Of a stretch of DNA of 64,000 bases, positions 33,986-42,324 are shown one piece after another. A program made the position numbers and the translations under genes. Each line of letters starts with the position of its first letter. Position 1 is the first letter of the stretch. Under the pieces are notes generated by a model. It worked only from the letters and a program-made list of their open reading frames with translations, made no database searches and was not told the DNA's origin. Origin of the DNA: Mycolicibacterium goodii (lineage in GTDB: Bacteria > Actinomycetota > Actinomycetes > Mycobacteriales > Mycobacteriaceae); assembly GCF_001187505.1 (NCBI RefSeq), contig NZ_CP012150.1:2604001-2668000 (forward strand). The letters are read 5' to 3'.

Positions 33986-35910
33986 CCGCAACCATCGAGC
34001 CCATCCGGCAGCAGAGCGTCGCGCCGGACCATCCGCTCACCCCGCTGACCGCCGACGAGATCCGCGCCGCGCGCGGCATCGTCGTCGACAACGGTCTGGT
34101 CACCGACCACGTGCGCTTCGTCTACCTGGCACTGGAGGAACCGCACAAGCAGACCGTGCTGGCGTTCACCCCAGGTGATCCCATCGAGCGTCGCGCCAGG
34201 GTGCTGCTGCTCGATCGCACCACCGGCAAGGGCAGCGACCTGGTGGTGTCGATCACCGAGGGTGCCGTCGTCAGCAAGGTCGACATCAACAGCGAGATCG
34301 ACGGCCACGTACCGATTCTCGATCAGGAGTTCGAGGACATCGAGTCGTTCCTGCTGGACTGCCAGCAGTGGATCGACGCCATGCGCAAGCGCGATCTCGA
34401 CCCGGCCAAGGTGCGTGCGGTCCCGCTGTCGGCAGGCGTGTTCGGGCACGAGGACGAGGTCGGCAAGCGCATCGTGCGCGTGCTGGCGTTCTACCAGTAC
34501 GACCAGGCCGACCTGCCGTGGTCGCACCCGATCGACGGCGTCGTCGCCTACGTCGACCTCACCGAGCGCGCGGTGGTCAAGGTCATCGACGAGGTGCAGC
34601 TGCCGCTGCCCGCCGAACGCGGCCAGTGGGACGCCGAACCGCACGCCGTGCCGGAACGCACCGACCTCAGGCCCATCGAGATCACCCAGCCCGAAGGCCC
34701 CAGCTTCACCGTCAACGGCAACGAGATCACCTGGGCGGACTGGAAATTCCGGTTCGGGTTCGACGTGCGCGAAGGCCTGACCCTGCACCAGCTGTCGATC
34801 GGCGGCAGGCCCGTGGTGTACCGGGCCTCGGTCGCCGAGATGGTGGTCCCGTACGCCGACCCGTCCCCGGTCCGCTACTGGCAGAACTACTTCGACCAGG
34901 GTGAGTACCTGTTCGGTCGCTACACCAATTCCCTTGAGCTGGGCTGCGACTGCCTCGGCGAGATCAAGTACTTCGACGTCACCATCGCCGACGAGGACGG
35001 CAACCCGCGCCTGATGAAGAACGCGATCTGCCTGCACGAGGAGGACTACGGCGTGCTGTGGAAGCACACCGACATGTTCAACAACATGGCCGAGGTGCGC
35101 CGGTCGCGCCGCCTGGTGATCTCGTTCTTCCTCACCATCGGCAACTACGACTACGGGTTCTACTGGTACCTGTACCTCGACGGCACCATCGAGTTGGAGG
35201 CCAAGGCCACCGGCATCGTGTTCACCTCGGCCTACCGCGGAGCCGACGGCTACGCCACCGAGATGGCGCCGGGGCTGGGCGCGCCGTTCCACCAGCACAT
35301 GTTCTCGGCGCGGCTGGACATGTCGGTCGACGGGTACACCAACACCGTCGAGGAGGCCGACGCCGTACCGGTGCCGGTCGGCCCCGACAACCCGTGGGGC
35401 AACGCGTTCCGTCAGCAGAAGACCACGCTGACCCGCGAGTCGCAGGCCATGCGGGTCGCCGACAACCTCAAGGCCCGGGTCTGGCACATCACCAACCCCA
35501 CCAAGCAGAACCGCCTGGGCCAGAACGTCGGTTACGCGCTGCACCCCGAGGGGCAGCCGGTGCTGCTGGCCGATCCGTCGAGCTCGATCGCCAAACGGGC
35601 CGCGTTCGCCACCAAACACCTGTGGGTGACGAAATACGATCCGGCCGAACGGTATCCGGCGGGGCAGTTCGTCAACCAGCATCCCGGCAACGGTGGCCTG
35701 CCGTCGTTCGTCGCGCAGGACCGCAACATCGAGGGCGAGGACATCGTGGTGTGGCACACCTTCGGCCTGACCCACTTCCCGCGTCCCGAGGACTGGCCGG
35801 TGATGCCGGTGGACTACGCAGGCTTCAAGCTCAAGCCGCTGGGCTTCTTCGACCGCAACCCGGCATTGAACGTTCCGCGCGCGCCGAAGTCGCATTGCTG
35901 CGAGGATTGA
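33982..35910 (+). CDS. Copper amine oxidase (primary-amine oxidase, TPQ enzyme)
   Basis: A 642-residue quinoprotein that oxidises a primary amine to aldehyde, ammonia and hydrogen peroxide. The topaquinone motif N-Y-D-Y is present (TIGNYDYGFYWYL, modified Tyr about 389). The catalytic base is Asp about 305 in YFDQGEY, 84 residues before it, as in the Arthrobacter phenylethylamine/histamine oxidase. The three copper His ligands are at about 437 and 439 (FHQHMFSARLDM) and 598 (GLTHFPRPED). No signal peptide is seen, so the enzyme is cytoplasmic. The GTG start follows AAAGGAG and overlaps the permease stop. Arylalkylamines such as phenylethylamine, tyramine or histamine are the likely substrates; peroxide is a by-product. 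Confidence 0.96.
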   Translation: MTATIEPIRQQSVAPDHPLTPLTADEIRAARGIVVDNGLVTDHVRFVYLALEEPHKQTVLAFTPGDPIERRARVLLLDRTTGKGSDLVVSITEGAVVSKVDINSEIDGHVPILDQEFEDIESFLLDCQQWIDAMRKRDLDPAKVRAVPLSAGVFGHEDEVGKRIVRVLAFYQYDQADLPWSHPIDGVVAYVDLTERAVVKVIDEVQLPLPAERGQWDAEPHAVPERTDLRPIEITQPEGPSFTVNGNEITWADWKFRFGFDVREGLTLHQLSIGGRPVVYRASVAEMVVPYADPSPVRYWQNYFDQGEYLFGRYTNSLELGCDCLGEIKYFDVTIADEDGNPRLMKNAICLHEEDYGVLWKHTDMFNNMAEVRRSRRLVISFFLTIGNYDYGFYWYLYLDGTIELEAKATGIVFTSAYRGADGYATEMAPGLGAPFHQHMFSARLDMSVDGYTNTVEEADAVPVPVGPDNPWGNAFRQQKTTLTRESQAMRVADNLKARVWHITNPTKQNRLGQNVGYALHPEGQPVLLADPSSSIAKRAAFATKHLWVTKYDPAERYPAGQFVNQHPGNGGLPSFVAQDRNIEGEDIVVWHTFGLTHFPRPEDWPVMPVDYAGFKLKPLGFFDRNPALNVPRAPKSHCCED

Positions 35911-35913
35911 GAC

Positions 35914-36309
35914 ATGTCCGTCGTGTACCCGCCCGCCGTCCTGGGACGGCGGGCGTGTGCCCTGCTCGCAGCGGCCTCGGCGACCCTGCACGTCTTCATG
36001 CTCACCCACGCGGGCAACCCGGTGGCTGGCGGTCTGCTCGCGGTGATGATCGCCGCGTGCCTGTGGTGCGCGCGGGATCTGTGGCGACGCGGCACGCCGG
36101 GCGTGTGGTGCACGGTGGCGTTGATGAACCTGGCGATGGTCGCGCTGCACACCCCCATGCCGTCGCACCATCACCACGGCGCCGGTGCGGCGGGGGTCTC
36201 GGGTCATTCCGGCCTGATGATGGTCACGGTGGCGCTCGCGCTCACCGAGGCCGCGATCGCGGGAACGGTCCTGTACTACCGCACCCGCAACCGGTCCGTC
36301 ACGGCGTGA
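35914..36309 (+). CDS. Small membrane protein with His/Met-rich loop
   Basis: A 131-residue protein with about four hydrophobic helices (near residues 12-30, 35-52, 62-78 and 100-121). Between helices 3 and 4 is a loop rich in metal ligands: HTPMPSHHHHGAGAAGVSGH. I do not recognise the family with certainty. Its ATG is 3 bases after the amine oxidase stop, so the two are co-transcribed. The His/Met-rich loop and the link to a copper enzyme suggest a role in copper uptake or delivery for amine oxidase maturation, but this is inference only. The gene converges with the next one, whose stop begins 4 bases downstream. Confidence 0.7.
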   Translation: MSVVYPPAVLGRRACALLAAASATLHVFMLTHAGNPVAGGLLAVMIAACLWCARDLWRRGTPGVWCTVALMNLAMVALHTPMPSHHHHGAGAAGVSGHSGLMMVTVALALTEAAIAGTVLYYRTRNRSVTA

Positions 36310-36312
36310 GGT

Positions 36313-37017
36313 TCACGCCTCCAGTTCGCCGAGGATCTTGCGTTCGATCGCGGTGCGCGTCGTCGCGGGCAGCACGATGAGCCCGTCGAGTTCCTTCTGC
36401 GCCCGGGTATAGGCGTTTTGGCGTTCCTGCGGCGTCGCGCCCTCATCCGAGGCGAGCCGCAGCAGGTGCTGGGCGCGGGCGATACGTTCCTGCGCCTCGG
36501 CGGAGAAGTCGCTGCGCCGACGACGGATCGCCTCGTTCTCGGCGATGTCGAACGCGCTGACGTATTCGTGTACGGCGTCGCGGTATTCGAGTTGCGCGGC
36601 CCGGTCACCGAGGATGTCGCCCGGGTTGTCGGGCCGCAGCAGGTCGGCGCGGCCGCGGGCCTTGTGGAACGCGATGGTCAACGGATCACGCATGTCCGTC
36701 ATCAGCGGGAAGTCGAGCAGCTTCGCGATGTCGATCTCGTAGTCGAGCCACCGGGCATTGGTGCGGTCATGGCGCTGCATGACCTTGCTGAGCTCGCGCG
36801 CGTAACCCGCGTCGGCGGATCTGGCGGCCTCGGCCGCGCGCGCCATCTCGACCTTGGTCTGCTGTTTGATGCGGTAGCGCTCCAGGCGCCGTTCGGCACG
36901 TCGTTCGTTGGCGGCGGCCACCGCCCTGATGCCGCCGCCGATCATTCCTCCGAGCGGGAAGATCAACCACCAGAAGTTCCCTGCGAAGTGCCACAGAGGT
37001 TCCACGAAACCCAGCAT
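36313..37017 (-). CDS. Membrane-anchored coiled-coil protein of unknown function
   Basis: A protein of about 234 residues. One hydrophobic segment near the start (FAGNFWWLIFPLGGMIGGGI) is followed by a long charged helical region (ANERRAERRLERYRIKQQTK and onward to about residue 75), then a mixed helical domain rich in Arg and Glu. I do not recognise a family with a known role. The ATG at 37017 starts just before the hydrophobic segment; the next in-frame ATG upstream, at 37062, would overlap the start of the divergent ABC-like gene. Its start is 43 bases from that gene, so the two may share a promoter region. No catalytic motif is visible. Confidence 0.65.
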   Translation of the reverse strand: MLGFVEPLWHFAGNFWWLIFPLGGMIGGGIRAVAAANERRAERRLERYRIKQQTKVEMARAAEAARSADAGYARELSKVMQRHDRTNARWLDYEIDIAKLLDFPLMTDMRDPLTIAFHKARGRADLLRPDNPGDILGDRAAQLEYRDAVHEYVSAFDIAENEAIRRRRSDFSAEAQERIARAQHLLRLASDEGATPQERQNAYTRAQKELDGLIVLPATTRTAIERKILGELEA

Positions 37018-37060
37018 GCCAGCCGGGGTGAACGGGCACTTTGTGTGATGAGATTGGCCC

Positions 37061-37792
37061 ATGCCTCAGCTAAGTGCCGAGCCTGATCCGCAACCCGACG
37101 AGCAAAAGCCCCCGGCCGTCACCGCGCGGGGTATCACCTTGCGCGGGCCGCGGGGCCCGGTGTACGGGCCCGTCGACCTCGACATCGCCGAAGGCGGCGT
37201 GACCGCACTGGTGGCGCCGTCGGGTGTGGGTCGCACCGCGCTGCTGCTGACACTGGCCGGGCGCATGCGACCCGGGTCGGGCGAGGTGACGGTGTTCGGC
37301 CGCAAACGTGCCAGGGACATCTTCGGGCTTGCGGCGGTGGCCGCGGTCGAGGACGTCGACGCCGTTCCGGAGTCGGTGACGGTGGGTGACGTCGTCACCG
37401 AACAGCGCCGCTGGGATGCGCCGTGGTACCGGCTGGTGCCGCGGGCAGGCGGGGACGACCTCGCCGCGTTGTGCGCCCCGGTGTTCGGCGACCTGCCGCT
37501 GCCGCCGTTGGGGGCGGCCTTCGACGAGCTCACCGAACTCGACCAGTTCCTGCTGCGCATCGCCCTGGCCAACACGTCGAGGCCGCCGCTGCTGGTGGTC
37601 GGCGACCTCGACCACATCGCCGACGACCGCAGTCGCGAACTGGTGCTCGGCCGGCTCATCGCGCTCGGCGAGCAGCAAACCGTCGTCACCGCCACCGTCA
37701 ACCCGGTGGGCAACCCCGCCGTGACCCACCTTGCCGTGCCGAACACCGCGCCTGCCGAACTGGCCGCCGCGACACAGAGGGGTGAGAAGTAG
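37061..37792 (+). CDS. Degenerate ABC-type ATPase subunit
   Basis: A 243-residue protein with the outline of an ABC ATPase (GITLRGPRGPVYGPVDLDIAEGG, then LLLTLAGRMRPGSGEVTVFG) but damaged key motifs. Walker A reads APSGVGRTAL, so the essential Lys is Arg (residue 58). No LSGGQ signature is present; the corresponding stretch is ELTELDQFLLRIALA. The Walker B region LLVVGDLDHIADD has Asp residues but no clear catalytic Glu. It ends 2 bases before the YhgE/Pip-like membrane protein, so the pair is coupled. It may bind nucleotide weakly or act as a structural or regulatory partner. The short GTG/ATG choices do not change these conclusions. Confidence 0.8.
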   Translation: MPQLSAEPDPQPDEQKPPAVTARGITLRGPRGPVYGPVDLDIAEGGVTALVAPSGVGRTALLLTLAGRMRPGSGEVTVFGRKRARDIFGLAAVAAVEDVDAVPESVTVGDVVTEQRRWDAPWYRLVPRAGGDDLAALCAPVFGDLPLPPLGAAFDELTELDQFLLRIALANTSRPPLLVVGDLDHIADDRSRELVLGRLIALGEQQTVVTATVNPVGNPAVTHLAVPNTAPAELAAATQRGEK

Positions 37793-37794
37793 CC

Positions 37795-39801
37795 GTGCTC
37801 GCCGGAATGTCTCTCGGCACCGATTTCAAGCGCTTCTCCCGCGGGGCCGTTCCGCGCATCGCGCTGGTGACGGTGATCCTGATGCCGCTGCTGTACGGCG
37901 CGATGTACCTGTGGGCGTTCTGGAATCCGTTCAACGAGGTGAACAAGATCCCGGTGGCGCTGGTCAACGAGGACGAGGGTGCCGTGGCGCAGGGGCAGCG
38001 GCTCGACGCCGGACAGGAGGTGTCCGACGCCCTCGTCGCCTCCGGCGGGCTGCAGCTGCACCGCGTCTCGGCGGCCGAGGCCGCCGACGGTGTGTCCAGC
38101 GGCAGGTACTACTTCTCGATCACCCTTCCGCGGGACTTCAGCAGGAACATCGTGTCGCCGTCGGGTGATTCGCCCCAGCAGGCCAAGCTGGTGTTCACGT
38201 TCAACGACGCCAACAACTACCTGGGCTCGATCATCGGGCAGAACGCCGCGCGTGAGGTGATCAACCAGGTCAACGCGAGCATCGGCGAACGCACCGTCGG
38301 CACGGTGCTCACCGGGCTCACCGACGCCGGGGCCGGCCTGGTCAAGGCGGCCGACGGCGCCGAGCAGCTCGCCGACGGCAACGCTGCGGCCAACGACGGC
38401 GCGCACCGGCTGGCCTCCGGCGCCGACGCGCTGACCGCAGGACTGGTGACCGCGCGCGACGGTTCGGCACAGCTGGCCGCGGGCACGCGTCAGTTGTCGA
38501 CGGCCGTCACCACCGCGACCGACCCGCTGCTGCACGTGCTGGACCGCGTCGGCGAGCTCAACCTCGATCCCGACGAGGTCGGCCGGGCCGCGCAGCGGCT
38601 GTCGGGTGCGGTGCGTTCGACGACCGATCGCATCGCGGCACTCAACGTCGATCAGGCGCAGGCCGCCGCGATCGTCGATCAGGCCGTCAGCTTCCTGCGC
38701 AACAGTCCCGACCCCACCGCCCGCGACACCGGTGAGTTCCTGGCAGGCGCGCACCGCATCCTGACCTCACGCGGCATCGACCCCACCACCGACGAGGGCC
38801 TGATCCGGTTGCGGGACAGCGCAGGCGAACTCGAGAACGAGCTCGGCGATCCCAACAGCAAGATGCGCACGTTCATCACCAGGGCCCTCAACGGCGGCCT
38901 GCGCGCCGACGTCGTCAAGTTGCGAGACGGCGTCACCCAGCTCAACACCGGGGCCCAGCGGCTCAACAGCGGCCTGGTTCAGTTGGCCAACGGCGGCCGT
39001 CAATTGTCGGACGGGGCAACCGAACTCGCCGCGGGCACCGACAAGCTCGAGACGGGCAGCAGGCAGTTGGCCACGGCGCTGCGGGACGGCTCGACCCAGG
39101 TGCCGTCGTGGACCCCGCAGCAGCGCACCGAGGTCGCCCGGACCCTCGCCGCACCCGTCGTTGCGGACATCGAGACGCACAACCCCGCGGTCACGTTCGG
39201 CACCGGTTTCGCGCCGTTCTTCCTCACGCTCGCGTCGTTCATCGGCGCCTTCATCGTCTGGATGTTGTTGAAGCCCTTGCAGTCCCGGCCCGTCGTCAAC
39301 GGTCTTGGGGCGTTGCGGGTGGTGCTGGCGTCGTACTGGCCCGCTCTGCTGGTCGTGCTGTGCCAGGTCGTCGTGATGTACGTCGTGGCGCATTTCGGGG
39401 TCGGCCTGCACGCCGAGCACCCGATCGCCACGGTCGCCTTCCTCGGGCTGATCGCGGCGACCTTCCTTGCGCTCATCCAGGCGTTCAACGCGCTGCTGGG
39501 GGTTTCGGTCGGCCGCGTCGTCACACTGGCGTTCCTGATGCTGCAACTGGTGTCCGCGGGCGGCATCTATCCGGTCGAGACCACGGCCACGCCGTTCCAG
39601 ATACTGCATCCCGTCGACCCGATGACCTACGCCGTCAACGGTCTTCGGCAGGTGATCGTGGGCGGGATCGACTCCCGGTTGTGGACCGCGATCGCCGTGC
39701 TCACCGGCCTGCTGGTGCTGTCACTTGCCGGCAGTGCCTGGGCGGCCCGGCGGAACCGGCAGTTCAACATGGACCGCCTGCGGCCCCCGATCGAAGTCTG
39801 A
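37795..39801 (+). CDS. YhgE/Pip-family membrane protein
   Basis: A 668-residue protein with the YhgE/Pip layout: one N-terminal membrane helix (about 18-40), a long extracytoplasmic region, and about five C-terminal helices (about 470-655) resembling ABC-2 permeases. The outer region contains repeats with spaced L-x-x-G units (AEQLADGNAAANDGAHRLASG, then TDKLETGSRQLATAL) that should form a long helical rod. The family was first noted as a phage receptor in Lactococcus; its normal role may be export or cell-envelope work. With the degenerate ATPase just upstream it may form an ABC-2-like complex. GTG at 37795 is used; an ATG four codons later is also possible. Confidence 0.85.
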   Translation: MLAGMSLGTDFKRFSRGAVPRIALVTVILMPLLYGAMYLWAFWNPFNEVNKIPVALVNEDEGAVAQGQRLDAGQEVSDALVASGGLQLHRVSAAEAADGVSSGRYYFSITLPRDFSRNIVSPSGDSPQQAKLVFTFNDANNYLGSIIGQNAAREVINQVNASIGERTVGTVLTGLTDAGAGLVKAADGAEQLADGNAAANDGAHRLASGADALTAGLVTARDGSAQLAAGTRQLSTAVTTATDPLLHVLDRVGELNLDPDEVGRAAQRLSGAVRSTTDRIAALNVDQAQAAAIVDQAVSFLRNSPDPTARDTGEFLAGAHRILTSRGIDPTTDEGLIRLRDSAGELENELGDPNSKMRTFITRALNGGLRADVVKLRDGVTQLNTGAQRLNSGLVQLANGGRQLSDGATELAAGTDKLETGSRQLATALRDGSTQVPSWTPQQRTEVARTLAAPVVADIETHNPAVTFGTGFAPFFLTLASFIGAFIVWMLLKPLQSRPVVNGLGALRVVLASYWPALLVVLCQVVVMYVVAHFGVGLHAEHPIATVAFLGLIAATFLALIQAFNALLGVSVGRVVTLAFLMLQLVSAGGIYPVETTATPFQILHPVDPMTYAVNGLRQVIVGGIDSRLWTAIAVLTGLLVLSLAGSAWAARRNRQFNMDRLRPPIEV

Positions 39802-39802
39802 T

Positions 39803-39867
39803 GCGCCGTTCGTAACGCCACGGCGGATTTTCGGACAAATTTCCGCCGTGGCGTTACGCACGCGAGG
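39803..39867 (-). repeat. 65-bp palindromic repeat, family B copy 1
   Basis: Perfect 17-base arms at 39811-39827 and 39842-39858 flank a 14-base loop. Read on the minus strand, this 65-base unit matches the copy at 40720-40784 in 61 of 65 positions. The two copies therefore face each other as inverted repeats around the DUF559 gene. The gene's last three codons and TAA stop lie in this copy. It also sits between two convergent genes and may act as a terminator. Confidence 0.8.
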
Positions 39868-40690
39868 CCCAGGCCTTGGCGACACGGTTGCGAACCGTGG
39901 CCTCGCCGTCGCGCGCGGTCACGCGGATGACAATCCAGCCGGCTTCGAGCATCTCGTCCATGCGCTGGATGTCCTTGCGCAGCGTGTGGGGATCCGTGTG
40001 GTGCAGCCCTTCGTATTCCACCGCGATCTTGAGCTCGGGCCAGGCCATGTCGACCTCCCCGATCAACGCCCCGTATTCGTTGAGCACGCGGTACTGCGTC
40101 TGCGGGGGCGGATAGCCGGCCCGCACGAGTACGAGCCGCACCCACGTTTCGCGTGGGGATTCCGCGCCCGGGTCGACGAGGGCGATGGTGGACCGGGCCT
40201 GCCGGATGCCCTTACGCGCCGCGTGGTGTTCGGCGGCCAACTCGATGTCTGCGACCTTGAGTCGAGCGGCCTTGGCCAGGGCGTCGATGGCCGGGACCGC
40301 GATGTCCTCGGGGAACTTGCAGGCCAGGTCGACCGCGGTGCGCGCGGGCGTGGTGACCCGCATGTCGCCGATCAGGCAGATCTCGTCGTCGCCGATCGCG
40401 TCGGCCCACACGACGATCCCACGGGTCCGGCGACGGTTGGTGTCGAGAATGTAGGCGGGTAGGCCCGGGTCGATCCAGCGGGCACCGTGCAGTGCGGCCG
40501 CCGAGTAGCCGGCCAACACGCCCCGGCGCCTTGACCGCAGCCAGCAGGCCTTCGCGCGTAGCACCGCGGTCGGGGTCGTCCCCTTCTCGACGTAGACGTC
40601 TTGATGCACCGCGACGAACCGGCTGCGCAACTGGTGACGGTTCAGCGTGCCTGCGGCGAGCGCCTCACTGCCGATGAATGGTTCCCCCAT
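39854..40690 (-). CDS. DUF559-type endonuclease-like protein with AbiEi-like N-terminus
   Basis: A 278-residue protein. The C-terminal part (about 178-262) matches DUF559, a PD-(D/E)XK nuclease fold related to the Vsr mismatch endonuclease: Asp 214 in GEVDMAWPELK, Glu 225 and Glu 227 in IAVEYEGLHH, and Glu 178 are candidate metal ligands. The N-terminal half (TLNRHQLRSRFV, VYVEKG, ACWLRS, GYSAAALHGA) resembles the winged-helix region of AbiEi-type antitoxin proteins. Such two-part proteins are common and uncharacterised in mycobacteria. The gene is bracketed by inverted 65-bp repeats, one of which supplies its stop codon. It lies alone between YhgE and accD3. A DNA-repair, defence or mobility role is possible; none is shown. 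Confidence 0.8.
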   Translation of the reverse strand: MGEPFIGSEALAAGTLNRHQLRSRFVAVHQDVYVEKGTTPTAVLRAKACWLRSRRRGVLAGYSAAALHGARWIDPGLPAYILDTNRRRTRGIVVWADAIGDDEICLIGDMRVTTPARTAVDLACKFPEDIAVPAIDALAKAARLKVADIELAAEHHAARKGIRQARSTIALVDPGAESPRETWVRLVLVRAGYPPPQTQYRVLNEYGALIGEVDMAWPELKIAVEYEGLHHTDPHTLRKDIQRMDEMLEAGWIVIRVTARDGEATVRNRVAKAWASRA

Positions 40691-40719
40691 GGGTGGAGTG
40701 TGCCGAGGGCCACCGACAA

Positions 40720-40784
40720 CCTCGCGTGCGTAACGCCACGGCGGAAATTCCTCCGAAATTCCGCCGTGGCGTTACGCACGGCGC
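40720..40784 (+). repeat. 65-bp palindromic repeat, family B copy 2
   Basis: Perfect 22-base arms at 40725-40746 and 40759-40780 flank a 12-base loop. It lies between the start of the DUF559 gene and the end of accD3, and matches copy 1 in inverted orientation in 61 of 65 positions. The four differences are in the loop region and near one outer end, so both arms have been kept nearly perfect. Confidence 0.8.
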
Positions 40785-40798
40785 ACGAAGGCAGGACG

Positions 40799-42268
40799 TC
40801 AGAGCCCGATCCGCCGGTACCGCTCCAACCGGGTCTGCAGGCGCTGCTCGTCGGGCACGGCACGCAGCCCGTACAGCTCGGCGGCGATCGCGGTGGACAA
40901 CCGGGCCGTGAACGCGCGTGGCTCGTCGGCGGCGTCGGGTTTCTCACCGACGACGACGTCGACGATGCCGTGGCGCAGCAAGTCGACGGCCCGAACGCCC
41001 TGTGCGGCTGCGAGTTCGGCGGCGTGCTCGGTGTCGCGGTAGACGATGGCGCTGGCCCCCTCGGGTGGCAGCGGCGCGAGCCAGCCGTTGGACGCCGCCA
41101 GCACCCGGTCGGCCGGGACCATCGCCAGGGCGGGCCCGCCGCTGCCCTGACCCATGAGCACCGACACGGTCGGGGTGTCGAGCGTGACGAGTTCGGCCAG
41201 GCAGCGGGCGATCTCACCGGCCAGCCCGCCCTCTTCGGCCTCGGTGGACAGCGCAGGCCCGGCGGTGTCGATCACCAGCACGAGCGGTAGCCGCAGCCCG
41301 GCGGCCAACGCCATGCCGCGGCGGGCCTCGCGCAGCGCGCCGGGCCCCACCAGCCCGCCGACGATGCGGCGCTGCCCGAGCACCACGGCGGGCTGACCGG
41401 AGAACCGTGCCAGCGCGAGCAGCGTCGTCGCCGCCTCACCCCGCTCGGTTCCCGACAGCAGCACCTGATCGGTCGCACCGTGGCGCAGCAGGAATCCGAC
41501 GCCGGGCCGGTCGGGCCGGCGGGAGGCGACGACGGAGTCCCACGCGGGCACATCCGGCAGCTCCTCGGAAGCCACCACAGCGGGCGGCGGGCCTGGCGGA
41601 TCGGCGAGCACGCGCAGGGCTCGGTCCAGGGTCTCGCGCAGCAGCGCCAGCGGCACCACCCCGTCGATGACGCCGTGGGCGTGCAGGTTCTCGGCGGTCT
41701 GCACGCCGGAGGGGAACGGTTCGCCGTAGAGGTGTTCGTACACCCGCGGGCCGAGGAAGCCGATCAGCGCGCCCGGTTCGGCGGCGGTCACGTGGCCCAG
41801 TGAGCCCCACGACGCGAACACCCCGCCGGTGGTGGGGTGGCGCAGGTACACCAGGTAGGGCAGGTGGGCCTGTTTGTGCAGTTCGACGGCCGCGGCGATC
41901 TTGACCATCTGCAGGAACGCGACGGTGCCCTCCTGCATGCGGGTGCCGCCGGAACTCGGCGACGCCAGCAGCGGCAGCCGCTCGGCGGTGGCGCGCTGCA
42001 CGGCCGCGGTGATGCGTTCGGCGGCGGCCACGCCGATCGATCCCGCGAGGAAGTCGAACTCGCAGGCCACCACGGCGACGCGGCGGCCGAACACGGTGCC
42101 CTCGCCGGTCACCACCGACTCGTCGAGGCCGGTCTTGGCCGACGCCTCGGCCAGTTCGCGGCGGTAGGAGTCGTCGGCGGCGACGTCCAGCGGGGCGGTG
42201 TCCCAGCTGCGGAAGGAACCCTCGTCCAGCACTGCATCTCGAAGCGCCAGGGCGCCGATCCGACTCAC
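40799..42268 (-). CDS. accD3: Acetyl/propionyl-CoA carboxylase carboxyltransferase beta subunit-like AccD3
   Basis: A 489-residue carboxyltransferase with both halves of the fold in one chain. The N-terminal half (about 40-240) has the oxyanion segment SSGGTRMQEGT and the acyl-CoA loop HPTTGGVFASWGSLGH; the C-terminal half (about 260-470) has IDTAGPALSTEAEEGG and LMGQGSGGPALAM. It transfers the carboxyl group from biotin to an acyl-CoA; AccD3 is one of several such mycobacterial subunits and its own substrate is unsettled. It corresponds to Rv0904c. The GTG start at 42268 has a TAACCT -10 box 6 bases upstream, so it is probably leaderless. No biotin-carrier gene is near. Confidence 0.93.
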   Translation of the reverse strand: MSRIGALALRDAVLDEGSFRSWDTAPLDVAADDSYRRELAEASAKTGLDESVVTGEGTVFGRRVAVVACEFDFLAGSIGVAAAERITAAVQRATAERLPLLASPSSGGTRMQEGTVAFLQMVKIAAAVELHKQAHLPYLVYLRHPTTGGVFASWGSLGHVTAAEPGALIGFLGPRVYEHLYGEPFPSGVQTAENLHAHGVIDGVVPLALLRETLDRALRVLADPPGPPPAVVASEELPDVPAWDSVVASRRPDRPGVGFLLRHGATDQVLLSGTERGEAATTLLALARFSGQPAVVLGQRRIVGGLVGPGALREARRGMALAAGLRLPLVLVIDTAGPALSTEAEEGGLAGEIARCLAELVTLDTPTVSVLMGQGSGGPALAMVPADRVLAASNGWLAPLPPEGASAIVYRDTEHAAELAAAQGVRAVDLLRHGIVDVVVGEKPDAADEPRAFTARLSTAIAAELYGLRAVPDEQRLQTRLERYRRIGL

Positions 42269-42274
42269 ACCCGA

Positions 42275-42280
42275 AGGTTA
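42275..42280 (-). promoter_or_regulatory. Candidate -10 box of a leaderless accD3 transcript
   Basis: Read on the minus strand, TAACCT lies 6 bases before the GTG start codon of accD3. No ribosome binding site is visible in front of that start. Confidence 0.45.
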
Positions 42281-42324
42281 GCCGACGCGCGGACACCCGT
42301 TCCGGTTGCCGAAAGTGGGTCGCC

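Noticed and set aside
37795..39801. Prophage signal from the phage-infection-protein (Pip) name
   Set aside because: YhgE/Pip proteins are chromosomal membrane proteins; no phage structural, integrase or lysis genes are seen in the window.
39803..40784. Minimal CRISPR array from the two similar repeats
   Set aside because: There are only two copies, in opposite orientation, 900 bases apart with a gene between, and no cas genes.
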